Made by a program: the position numbers and the translations under genes. A stretch of DNA of 64,000 nt from Vreelandella sp042466685 (GTDB taxonomy: Bacteria; Pseudomonadota; Gammaproteobacteria; Pseudomonadales; Halomonadaceae). The DNA is taken from the NCBI RefSeq assembly GCF_042466685.1, contig NZ_CP170448.1:4712001-4776000 (forward strand). Direction: 5' to 3'. The notes under the pieces were generated by a model. That model was not told the DNA's origin. It made no database searches and was given only the letters and a program-made list of their open reading frames with translations. Positions 15,995 to 22,959 of the stretch are shown here, one piece after another (position 1 is the stretch's first letter; every line of letters starts with the position of its first letter).

Positions 15995-17415
15995 CCTCTG
16001 TTTCAACCGACGCGGCCTCTCGCCGCCCTCGTTTTAGCTGGGCCAATGGGGTGTGGCCCTGGCTATGTGCGGCCAGCGTAGCGCTTTCCCTGCTAATGCT
16101 CGGCGCCCTATTAACGCTACTGCTAGTGCGCGGGCTCGGGCACTTCTGGCCCGCTACGCTGGAAGAAGTCACCCTTAGCTCAGGCGAGACGTTTGCAGGT
16201 CAATCCATACGTGAGGTGGCGCTACCGCAGCAGCCGGGGGATGAACGCCTCTACTTTACTGGCAACCAGGATATAGAGGGCGCTCGCTGGCGTTGGGTGG
16301 CAATCGATGACATTGCAGAGCGTGCCCAGCCAGACGACTTGATTCGTCTTGATCGTAGCCCCTGGGGCGACTTTATAGGCCATTTAGTGGCCATCGAGCA
16401 GCACGGCCAGCGCTGGGAGGGGGACGCAGCCTGGCAACGGTTAACCGCTTTATTAGCGCTTCCCGCCAGTCAACGTCAGGCAGGGCAGCTGCTGCTTACC
16501 ACCGTGGATGGCCGCACCCTGCACCAACCACTGGCCAGCGTGGTGAGCGCACAAGCCCCCAATGCTATGAGCGGGTGGCAGAAAACGCGCGCCTGGGGGG
16601 AGGCAGTGTGGCGGTTTTTAAGCGAGGGCCCACGAGCAGCCAATACCGACGGTGGCGTCTGGCCCGCCATATTTGGCACGGTGCTGATGGTGATCTTAAT
16701 GTCAGTGATCGTTACGCCCTTTGGCGTGCTAGCCGCCATTTACCTCAATGAAATCGCTCACCAGGGGCGGCTGACCCGGCTGGTACGTATTGGCGTTCGC
16801 AATCTGGCCGGGGTTCCGTCAATTGTGTATGGGGTATTTGGCTTGGGGGTGTTTGTTTACGGCATCGGCGGTTCGCTGGATGAGTGGTTTTTCAGCGATA
16901 CACTGCCCTCCCCCACCTTTGGCACCGGCGGCCTGCTATGGGCGTCGCTTACCCTGGCGCTACTCACCCTGCCGGTGGTGATAGTGGCCACAGAAGAAGG
17001 GCTGGCGAGGATCCCTGAGGCGCAGCGGGAAGGCGCCGTGGCGCTCGGCGCTACGCGCTTGGAGATGCTCACCCGCATCGTGCTGCCCATGGCGGCGCCC
17101 GCCATGCTAACAGGGGTCATTTTAGCGGTTGCCCGTGCAGCTGGCGAGGTGGCACCGTTGATGCTCGTCGGCGTCGCCAAGCTGGCGCCGCAGATGCCCA
17201 TCGATGGTGAGTTTCCTTACCTACATTTAGAGCGCAAGTTCATGCACCTTGGCTATCATTTATTTGATACCGCCTTTCACGGCGAAGATGTACAAGCCGC
17301 TATTCCGCTGGTCTACGCCACAGCACTACTTTTAGTGCTAATTGTGCTGGTGCTTAACCTAACTGCCATATTTCTGCGTCATTATCTTAGGCGTCAACGG
17401 GGAAACGAATGCTAG
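15991..17415 (+). CDS. pstA: Phosphate ABC transporter permease PstA with N-terminal DUF3333-type domain
   Basis: A 474-residue permease, larger than the 296-residue E. coli PstA. Residues 1-210 hold one membrane helix and a large periplasmic domain (DUF3333-like, as in many marine and halophilic gammaproteobacteria). The permease core follows with FGTVLMVILMSVIVTPFGVL, GVPSIVYGVFGLG, the EAA loop IPEAQREGAVALGATRLEML and AAGEVAPLMLVGVAKLAP. It is coupled to pstC by a 4-bp overlap and to pstB by a 7-bp overlap. Confidence 0.93.
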   Translation: MTSVSTDAASRRPRFSWANGVWPWLCAASVALSLLMLGALLTLLLVRGLGHFWPATLEEVTLSSGETFAGQSIREVALPQQPGDERLYFTGNQDIEGARWRWVAIDDIAERAQPDDLIRLDRSPWGDFIGHLVAIEQHGQRWEGDAAWQRLTALLALPASQRQAGQLLLTTVDGRTLHQPLASVVSAQAPNAMSGWQKTRAWGEAVWRFLSEGPRAANTDGGVWPAIFGTVLMVILMSVIVTPFGVLAAIYLNEIAHQGRLTRLVRIGVRNLAGVPSIVYGVFGLGVFVYGIGGSLDEWFFSDTLPSPTFGTGGLLWASLTLALLTLPVVIVATEEGLARIPEAQREGAVALGATRLEMLTRIVLPMAAPAMLTGVILAVARAAGEVAPLMLVGVAKLAPQMPIDGEFPYLHLERKFMHLGYHLFDTAFHGEDVQAAIPLVYATALLLVLIVLVLNLTAIFLRHYLRRQRGNEC

Positions 17416-18224
17416 CGTCATTACATTCAGCCAATACCTCTCAGGCACCAGTGGCGCACTTTTCGTCCGAGCATAGCTGCCTGAACATCGATCACTTTAA
17501 CCTCGCTTATGCGGGGAAAGAGGCGTTGCGCGAGTTGACCCTCAGCATTCCACGGCATCGTGTCACGGCCTTCATCGGCCCGTCGGGTTGCGGTAAGTCG
17601 ACGCTGTTACGGGCCATTAACCGTTTGCACGATCTTAATGAGTCGGTATCCCACAGCGGTAAAATTACGCTGGAAGGGCAAGATATTCATGACCCGCAAA
17701 TGAATGTGACTGAGCTGCGACGGCGTGTCGGGATGGTATTTCAAACACCCAACCCCTTCCCCATGTCGATCTATGAAAACGTGGCCTTTGGCCTGCGACT
17801 GCAACAGCGCCTCCCTAAACGCAAAAGGGACGACATTATTGAGTGGGCATTAACCTCCGCGGCCCTATGGGATGAAGTGAAAGATCGCCTGCACCGCTCC
17901 GCCTGGCAGCTTTCCGGTGGTCAGCAGCAGCGCCTGGTGATCGCACGCACCTTAGCCGTACAGCCCGACGTGCTGCTGCTTGATGAACCTGCGTCAGCAC
18001 TCGACCCGATTTCAACCCTCAAAATTGAGGAGTTAATCCGTAACCTCAAATCAGAGCTAACGCTGATACTGGTTACCCACAATATGCAGCAAGCAGCACG
18101 CGTATCAGATTACACCGCCTTTTTGCACCAAGGTGAGCTTGTTGAATACGGGCCTACCGATCAAGTCTTCACTAATCCCCGTTTGCAACGTACCGAAAAC
18201 TACATCACCGGCCGCATCACCTAG
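17409..18224 (+). CDS. pstB: Phosphate ABC transporter ATP-binding protein
   Basis: A 271-residue ABC ATPase that powers phosphate uptake. Seen: Walker A GPSGCGKST (about residues 57-65), Q-loop MVFQTPNPFPMSIYENV (the PNPFP sequence is characteristic of PstB), signature LSGGQQQRL, Walker B VLLLDEPASALDP and the switch histidine in LVTHNMQQA. The first 25 residues precede the conserved domain and may be partly untranslated, but the start overlapping pstA is consistent with coupling. phoU follows 31 bp downstream. Confidence 0.97.
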   Translation: MLASLHSANTSQAPVAHFSSEHSCLNIDHFNLAYAGKEALRELTLSIPRHRVTAFIGPSGCGKSTLLRAINRLHDLNESVSHSGKITLEGQDIHDPQMNVTELRRRVGMVFQTPNPFPMSIYENVAFGLRLQQRLPKRKRDDIIEWALTSAALWDEVKDRLHRSAWQLSGGQQQRLVIARTLAVQPDVLLLDEPASALDPISTLKIEELIRNLKSELTLILVTHNMQQAARVSDYTAFLHQGELVEYGPTDQVFTNPRLQRTENYITGRIT

Positions 18225-18255
18225 GCCTTAGCGACGAAAACGTCAGGAGTGCTCC

Positions 18256-18981
18256 ATGGATATTACTAGCGACTCTCACAGCCAGCATATCTCTCGCCAG
18301 TTCAACCAGGAGCTGGAAGAGCTGAAGACCCACCTGATGGCCATGGGCGGTCTGGTGGAAAAACAAGTGCAGGATGCTGTCTTTGCCCTCTTGGAGGGGG
18401 ATACTCGCTTAGCCGAGCAGGTGCGTGACAATGATCGTCAGGTCAACGACCTGCAGCTGCAAATCGACGACGAATGTACCCGCGTGCTGGCGCGCCGCCA
18501 GCCTGCAGCATCCGATCTACGCCTGGTGCTGGCCGTCATTCGCGCTACTTCAGACCTTGAGCGCATTGGCGATGAAGCCAGCAAAATCGCCCGCAACGCG
18601 CTGCTACTAAGTGAAAATACCAGTACTATTCGAGGCTTGGTGGAAGTACGTCATATCAGCGAGCACGTGCGTAAAATGCTTCGCGATGCGCTCACCGCCT
18701 TTGCCCGCTTTGATACCGACCTGGCCATGCAGGTCGTGCGCGAAGATGAGCTGGTTGACGACGAGTACAGCAGCGCTATGCGTTCGCTAATGACCTTTAT
18801 GATGGAGGACTCGCGCTCAATTACATCAGTGCTCAGCATCATGTGGGTACTACGCGCACTGGAGCGGGTGGGTGACCACGCCGATAACCTCGCGGAGTAC
18901 GTGGTTTATCTCGTCAAAGGACTGGATATTCGCCATAGCGACACCGACGACCTGGATCCGAAGGTACTAAAAAAGTCTTGA
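18256..18981 (+). CDS. phoU: Phosphate signalling protein PhoU
   Basis: A 241-residue all-helical cytoplasmic protein made of two PhoU repeats. Each carries a metal-binding E/DxxxD-type motif region: DLERIGDEASKIARNAL in the first half and ALERVGDHADNLAEYVVYL in the second. It couples the Pst transporter state to the PhoR kinase and keeps the Pho regulon off when phosphate is plentiful. Length matches E. coli (241). An AGGAGTG ribosome site precedes the ATG. It is the last gene of the pst operon. Confidence 0.96.
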   Translation: MDITSDSHSQHISRQFNQELEELKTHLMAMGGLVEKQVQDAVFALLEGDTRLAEQVRDNDRQVNDLQLQIDDECTRVLARRQPAASDLRLVLAVIRATSDLERIGDEASKIARNALLLSENTSTIRGLVEVRHISEHVRKMLRDALTAFARFDTDLAMQVVREDELVDDEYSSAMRSLMTFMMEDSRSITSVLSIMWVLRALERVGDHADNLAEYVVYLVKGLDIRHSDTDDLDPKVLKKS

Positions 18982-19007
18982 CCTGATAGGGCTTTCCTCC
19001 TGCAATA

Positions 19008-19037
19008 CGTCCAGGCTGCTAAGCGGTCTGGACGTTT
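19008..19037 (+). terminator. Weak terminator-like hairpin after phoU
   Basis: CGTCCAG (19008-19014) pairs with CTGGACG (19028-19034), followed by only TTT. It sits 26 bp past the phoU stop and 25 bp before the cysZ start, so it may attenuate rather than stop transcription. Confidence 0.4.
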
Positions 19038-19059
19038 GAATCACGAGGAGCTCCCCACC

Positions 19060-19776
19060 ATGCTGGATGCTGTCACTGCGCTTAGCCGAGGTACACGCTG
19101 TGTGTATCAGTCGGGTATGCGCCGCTATATTTTCCTGCCGATTTTAGTCAATCTAATTGTTTACGTAAGCATGTTCAGCTTTGTGCTCAACCGCTTCGAT
19201 GGCTGGTTAGCACATTGGATGAGCATGGTACCTGCCTGGCTTGATTGGCTAGCGTGGCTAATCTGGCCCCTGTTTGTGATTTGCCTGCTCGTCGTGGTGT
19301 TTTTTACCTTCACGCTGGTGACCAGCTTAATCGCAGCCCCTTTTTACGGCTTCTTAGCCGCGAAAGTTGAAATTCAAGCCACGGGGCGTGAGCCTCTGGA
19401 TGACCGAAATCTGACCAAAACAGCCCTTGATGCCCTGGGTCGCGAATTTGTTAAGCTCGCCTATATTCTGCCCCGAGCTGCGGGCCTGTTTGTGATCAGT
19501 TGGATTCCCGGCGTGAATTTAGTTACTCCACTACTCTGGGCGCTGTTTTCTGCCTGGGTAATGGCCATCACCTATTTGGATTACCCAATGGATAACAACA
19601 AGGTGACGTTTACCGATATGCGTCAACGACTCGCTAAGCGCTGGTGGCAAAGCCTTAGCTTTGGCGGACTGGTCACGCTCATCACCTGGATTCCACTGGC
19701 CAACCTGTTTCTGATTCCCGGTGCCGTAGCCGGTGCCGTGCTGCTCTGGGATGACCATTACCGAGACGGCATGTAA
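19060..19776 (+). CDS. cysZ: Sulfate transporter CysZ
   Basis: A 238-residue inner-membrane protein with four strong hydrophobic segments, matching CysZ, which lets sulfate enter for cysteine synthesis. Seen: the family start with GMRRYIFLPILVNLIVY, the tryptophan-rich MVPAWLDWLAWLIWPLFVI, ASLIAAPFYGFLAAKVE-like cytoplasmic motif, and a C-terminal GVNLVTPLLWALFSAW segment. The ATG at 19060 is chosen because GAGGAG at 19045-19050 precedes it; an in-frame TTG at 19036 lacks a ribosome site. No cys genes adjoin it. Confidence 0.9.
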   Translation: MLDAVTALSRGTRCVYQSGMRRYIFLPILVNLIVYVSMFSFVLNRFDGWLAHWMSMVPAWLDWLAWLIWPLFVICLLVVVFFTFTLVTSLIAAPFYGFLAAKVEIQATGREPLDDRNLTKTALDALGREFVKLAYILPRAAGLFVISWIPGVNLVTPLLWALFSAWVMAITYLDYPMDNNKVTFTDMRQRLAKRWWQSLSFGGLVTLITWIPLANLFLIPGAVAGAVLLWDDHYRDGM

Positions 19777-19913
19777 TGACACACGAAAAGGCCCACGCGG
19801 CATCACGTCGCAGTAGAAGCACAAAGTGTGTATTACCCAGGCTACGCCTGCTTTGCTACCTTTACGTTCTGCTTGTCTATTCTGGACTCAACCAACAATA
19901 AAGGAATCACCGC

Positions 19914-20408
19914 ATGTTAAAACCCTTGGCTCGGCTGGCTGGCGTACTCTTGATGGGCGCCATGTTTATTTCAATGGCGACGGTGGCACTCGCCCACGAC
20001 GTACAAACAGACGCTCTGCGTATCGCGCATCCCTTCGCCACCCCGACCCCTCCGGGTGCCGAGAATGGCGCCGCCTATGTAGATATCACCGCCTTTTCTG
20101 ACACGGTTACTCTTATCGGCGCGAGCAGCCCGGCAAGCAGCAGCGTTGAACTGCACGATATGCAAATGAACGACGACATGATGCAAATGCGGCATGTGGA
20201 TGAGATTCGTATCCAGACAGGGGAGACTTATACCATGCGCCCTGGTGGCGGCTTTCACTTAATGCTGCTTGGTTTAACCAAGCCGCTGAAGGAGGGGGAG
20301 CGATTCCCACTCACTCTCACCTTTGCGGAGCAAGGTGATGTGGCCATTGAAGTCTGGATACAGAGCGCTCAAGAGGGTAGCGAAGCCGCGGAGGGACATC
20401 ATCACTGA
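19914..20408 (+). CDS. Periplasmic copper chaperone, PCu(A)C family
   Basis: A 164-residue exported protein. The signal peptide covers about residues 1-25 (ending VALAHD). The copper site follows the family H(M)-x10-M-x21-H-x-M pattern: HDMQM with a methionine-rich DDMMQMRH stretch, then TYTMRPGGGFHLMLLGL. The C-terminus ends in a His-rich tail (EGHHH), which could add metal affinity. These chaperones deliver Cu(I) to cytochrome c oxidase. AAGGA lies eight bases before the ATG. The gene is followed by a strong bidirectional terminator. No Sco or oxidase genes are near. Confidence 0.92.
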   Translation: MLKPLARLAGVLLMGAMFISMATVALAHDVQTDALRIAHPFATPTPPGAENGAAYVDITAFSDTVTLIGASSPASSSVELHDMQMNDDMMQMRHVDEIRIQTGETYTMRPGGGFHLMLLGLTKPLKEGERFPLTLTFAEQGDVAIEVWIQSAQEGSEAAEGHHH

Positions 20409-20430
20409 TGTCGGTTGCTTATAACACATC

Positions 20431-20462
20431 GCTAAAAACCCCGCCGAAGCGGGGTTTTTAGC
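20431..20462. terminator. Bidirectional Rho-independent terminator
   Basis: A perfect 14-bp stem, GCTAAAAACCCCGC with GCGGGGTTTTTAGC, around a CGAA tetraloop. It has T runs on both strands and lies between the convergent copper chaperone gene and the first small acidic protein gene. Confidence 0.92.
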
Positions 20463-20501
20463 GAGTTACGCTTACATTAGCAGTTACACTTATTTGACTA
20501 T

Positions 20502-20825
20502 TTACCACTCCGTGCTATCGCCTTCATCCCGGGTCAAATCTTCTGGGCGGATATTTTCACCGCGATGATTTCTTGCTCCGGCATCAGAAGCGCTGCTTGA
20601 TGGCGAGAAATCTAAACTATCGCTTTCATCGCGATTCAAGTCATTAGCCGAGGCATTAGCTGCGTTCGACGGTTTATGTGACGTTGGCTTATCGATCACA
20701 TTCTGACCAGCGGAACGGTCTTTGTTCAATTCAATTGATGAGTTCGCCATTGCCAGTGGGCTCGCGAGTAGACCAAAAGCAGTCGCTACGACAGCGAGTT
20801 TTTTACCCATTTCTTTCGATAACAT
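20502..20825 (-). CDS. Small exported acidic protein with DLxxDExD repeats (paralogue 1 of 3)
   Basis: A 107-residue protein whose first 28 residues are a signal peptide (KKLAVVATAFGLLASPLAMA). The mature part is hydrophilic, Ser/Asn/Asp-rich and ends EDLTRDEGDSTEW; an earlier NDLNRDESD makes two copies of a D-L-x-x-D-E-x-D motif. The two genes upstream encode proteins with the same signal-peptide pattern and motif. A GAGGAGA ribosome site precedes the ATG. No known domain is recognised. The regular acidic motif could bind divalent cations, but that is conjecture. Confidence 0.75.
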   Translation of the reverse strand: MLSKEMGKKLAVVATAFGLLASPLAMANSSIELNKDRSAGQNVIDKPTSHKPSNAANASANDLNRDESDSLDFSPSSSASDAGARNHRGENIRPEDLTRDEGDSTEW

Positions 20826-21162
20826 GACGCTCTCCTCATTATTTCTTTATACCGCTTCATGGTAGTAAAAGCGGCCACTACATCATTAATAAAGCACTCT
20901 GCATACCAGACCCCACAAATAAATAAAAAATACTAATAAATCATTATCTTATGGGTGAAATATTGTGCAAAAAATAAGCTCTCGCAAGCTTATTTTACCA
21001 AGAACAATTGTGCAATAATTACACATGCGCCGCTATATTTATACAAAAACCAGCATCGGTATTCCAGCGAACGGGCTGAGAGCGTGCGATGAAGGGATGA
21101 ATCTAGCAACGCGTAAGTAGCACGTTGAGCGAAGAGAGGAGCATCAAGAGAGCCTTGCATCC
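20826..21162 (-). promoter_or_regulatory. AT-rich upstream region of paralogue 1
   Basis: This gene-free stretch carries elements shared with the upstream regions of the other two paralogues: a TACCGCTTCATGG segment near 20850, a 22-bp block at 21009-21030 that matches 20 of 22 bases with one at 21915-21936, and an ATATTGTGCA stretch near 20962 on the plus strand. A self-complementary AATAAGCT...AGCTTATT pair lies at about 20975-20997. I could not assign a clear -35/-10 pair. Confidence 0.45.
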
Positions 21163-21195
21163 CCAAAAAATCAGACCCCGCATCAGCAGGGTCTA
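21163..21195 (-). terminator. Rho-independent terminator ending RNA element copy 1
   Basis: Read on the minus strand, AGACCC and GGGTCT close a stem with a GC-containing loop, followed by TTTTTT (plus-strand A run 21165-21170). It lies 16 bp after the structured element at 21211-21290. Confidence 0.75.
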
Positions 21196-21210
21196 AGGAC
21201 ACAATACTAG

Positions 21211-21310
21211 GACAATGACTAACGCTAGCTTCCTTTCCTTTTGCGGGACTCCAACCTTGGAATTTAACCCTGACTAGCGCTCTGATTGTCGTTTGATTCA
21301 CTCCGTGAAT
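21211..21310 (-). ncRNA. Candidate structured RNA, copy 1
   Basis: On the minus strand, from 21310 downwards: a hairpin ATTCAC-GGA-GTGAAT, then GACAAT pairing with ATTGTC (21285-21290 with 21211-21216), then AGCGCTAG pairing with CTAGCGTT, then an inner hairpin TCCAA-GG-TTGGA enclosed by GGG/CCC. A purine strand with two GGA motifs (AAAGGAAAGGAAG) lies between the inner and outer helices. A terminator follows. A second copy with the same folding lies at 22157-22255. The element lies 3' of paralogue 2, so it is either an independent small RNA or the gene's 3' untranslated RNA. Confidence 0.55.
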
Positions 21311-21398
21311 TGATGAGCATCCCTGTGGTGTGACACGCGTCGGCGTGTTTAGATCACTCTCTCATCGTAATATATTTCTTCAAAATTGCAAACTTTTG

Positions 21399-21701
21399 TT
21401 ACCAAACGTTTCCATCACCCTCGTCCTGGGTTAAATCTTTCGCTGTGAAGTCTGCTTGAGTGCTAGTGCGGTGTGACTCTGCCTTGATAACCTTTGGATA
21501 ATCACCTTCGTCGTACATCAAGTCAGATGGGCTAAACTCAGCTTGATCGTTCGTGCGCTGCGATTGAGCTTGAATCGGCTCATCATTAACGGTCAAATCT
21601 TGATTCGCTTTGATAGAGATATGTGCAAAGGCAAGCGGGCTTGCCAGCAAACCCAAAGAGAGACCGACAACGGCTGCTTTTTTAACAAATACGTTAAACA
21701 T
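21399..21701 (-). CDS. Small exported acidic protein with DLxxDEGD repeats (paralogue 2 of 3)
   Basis: A 100-residue protein with a signal peptide (KKAAVVGLSLGLLASPLAFA, cleaved near residue 26). The mature 74 residues contain two tandem units of about 25 residues, each with a Ser/Thr-Arg-Thr start, an acidic F-x-x-x-D-L step and the motif DLMYDEGD or DLTQDEGD; the protein ends GNVW, as paralogue 1 ends STEW. AGGAG precedes the ATG. A conserved RNA element and terminator follow the gene. Duplication within the locus is the likely origin; function unknown. Confidence 0.75.
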   Translation of the reverse strand: MFNVFVKKAAVVGLSLGLLASPLAFAHISIKANQDLTVNDEPIQAQSQRTNDQAEFSPSDLMYDEGDYPKVIKAESHRTSTQADFTAKDLTQDEGDGNVW

Positions 21702-22109
21702 ACTATTTACTCCTGGTGACTATTTGATACCGCTGAAGTGAAGTGAGAGGGGCACTTTGGCTGATATCTCACTGCGGTTAGCTTCACTGCCTTGGTAATG
21801 CATATGCAGTGCCAAGCTCATAAATTTAAAAATTATTAGCCAAAAATCATAAACTTAAACCATTTATATTGTGCACAATAATATGCCACTAAAAACAAAA
21901 GCACGCTAATAACATGTGCACTAATGACACATGCGCAAAATTGTCTGTGCCTTTATGACACACTGATCAAAGCAACCCAGGCACAGCTGCTAATAGGCCG
22001 CTAGACGTTAGCGTTTATAGAAAAACGAAAAGAGTATAGGAAAGGTGTGGCAGTGAAGGCGAGGGGGCAGAAGTAATAAGGAAAAAACAGAGGAGAGAAA
22101 GCAGACAGC
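21702..22109 (-). promoter_or_regulatory. AT-rich upstream region of paralogue 2
   Basis: No gene is seen. The region holds the second copy of the 22-bp block (21915-21936), a GATACCGCT segment near 21727 corresponding to those before paralogues 1 and 3, and a self-complementary TATTGTGCACAATA at about 21876-21889 that looks like a palindromic operator. Low G+C continues to the terminator of RNA copy 2. Confidence 0.45.
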
Positions 22110-22137
22110 AAAAAATTAGGCCCCGCACTGCGGGGCC
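22110..22137 (-). terminator. Rho-independent terminator ending RNA element copy 2
   Basis: A perfect 8-bp GC stem, GGCCCCGC with GCGGGGCC around ACT/AGT (22119-22137), followed on the minus strand by TAATTTTTTGC, with the T run at 22110-22115. It lies 20 bp beyond the structured core of copy 2. Confidence 0.88.
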
Positions 22138-22156
22138 CGATATCAGAATTGATTAT

Positions 22157-22255
22157 AGGTAATGACTAACGCTAGCTTCCACTCCTTGTGCGGGACTCCA
22201 ACCTTGGAATTTACCCTGACTAGCGTTTTGATTTCCTATTGATTCTTCCGTGAAT
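22157..22255 (-). ncRNA. Candidate structured RNA, copy 2
   Basis: On the minus strand: hairpin GATTC-ACGGAA-GAATC (GGA in a six-base loop), then AGGAAAT pairing with ATTACCT (one mismatch), AACGCTAG with CTAGCGTT, and the inner TCCAA-GG-TTGGA hairpin inside GGG/CCC. Compared with copy 1, one base pair of the basal helix changes from A-U to G-C, and the outer helix has A-U in place of a G-U wobble; sequences outside the helices differ more. It sits 3' of paralogue 3 and before a strong terminator. GGA in hairpin loops and purine linkers resemble CsrA/RsmA-binding RNAs. Confidence 0.55.
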
Positions 22256-22345
22256 CTGAACAACATCCTTATCTATAACATCCTGTTGATCACTTCTTCA
22301 TCCCATGAAAAAGCATTCAATGATATCTAAAAAGTCATCAATGAT

Positions 22346-22654
22346 TTAGCTACCGCCATTTTCTTCAACAAGATCATCTGCATCATATTCAGCATCGCTT
22401 GAGTGACTGCTGGATTGAGGCTCCATGTCGCTAGCATCGTCGCCTTCGTCATGGGTTAAATCGTTAGTCATGCTATCACTGCTGCTAGAGCTACCAGTAC
22501 CCTGTGCATCCATTGGCTGCTCATCAGCCGTGATGCCTTGGTTCTCATCAATTGCAGTGTTTTCATCTGTTTGTGCAAAAGCCAATGGGCTTGCCATCAG
22601 ACCAAAAGATACACCTAAAATGCCAGCTTTCTTGAGTAAATCCTTGGACATCAT
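22346..22654 (-). CDS. Small exported acidic protein with DLTHDEGD motif (paralogue 3 of 3)
   Basis: A 102-residue protein with a signal peptide (KKAGILGVSFGLMASPLAFA, cleaved near residue 27). The mature part is strongly acidic and Ser-rich, with one clear NDLTHDEGDD motif and a diverged second copy near the C-terminus (ADDLVEENGG). GGAGG lies just before the ATG ATG start. It is the most diverged member; its C-terminus lacks the final aromatic residue of the other two. No known family is recognised. Confidence 0.75.
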   Translation of the reverse strand: MMSKDLLKKAGILGVSFGLMASPLAFAQTDENTAIDENQGITADEQPMDAQGTGSSSSSDSMTNDLTHDEGDDASDMEPQSSSHSSDAEYDADDLVEENGGS

Positions 22655-22959
22655 ATTCCACCTCCGATCGCTGTTTGTTACCGCTTGGTTAAGAAAGAAG
22701 GGCTAACCAGTAGCCAGCATTTCCTGCGGTCGTCTTCCTTACTCAACAACTTGCAGATGGCATGCCAAAAGTCTCAATAAAAATATAAATTAAATAAAAT
22801 CAATAACTTATATTATTAACGCTATACCAAAGAGATACTACCCAAGCCATTAATTTGCGCTTAAAGCTGTATAAAAATGACACATGAGTAAGTTTTACCA
22901 ACCTTGCATGCCAATATTGCACACTTCTACAAACGTTGTGCGTCGGATCCCTTGCTAAA
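22655..22959 (-). promoter_or_regulatory. AT-rich gap between phoR and paralogue 3
   Basis: No gene is seen. The gap contains a long A/T tract at about 22778-22815, a TTACCGCTTGG segment near 22680 like those upstream of the other paralogues, ATGACACATG at 22878-22887 (the core of the 22-bp block), and GGTAAAACTT on the minus strand, similar to GGTAAAATAA before paralogue 1. It probably holds the promoter of paralogue 3. Confidence 0.4.

Noticed and set aside
20990..21301. 103-codon minus-strand reading frame
   Set aside because: It crosses the structured RNA element and its terminator, lacks a ribosome site, and its sequence is explained by the conserved RNA; the equivalent frame is not kept in the second copy.
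20431..22137. CRISPR-like repeats in the AT-rich region
   Set aside because: Repeated elements occur only twice, about 900 bp apart, inside a gene-plus-3'-region duplication; no regular spacers or cas genes.
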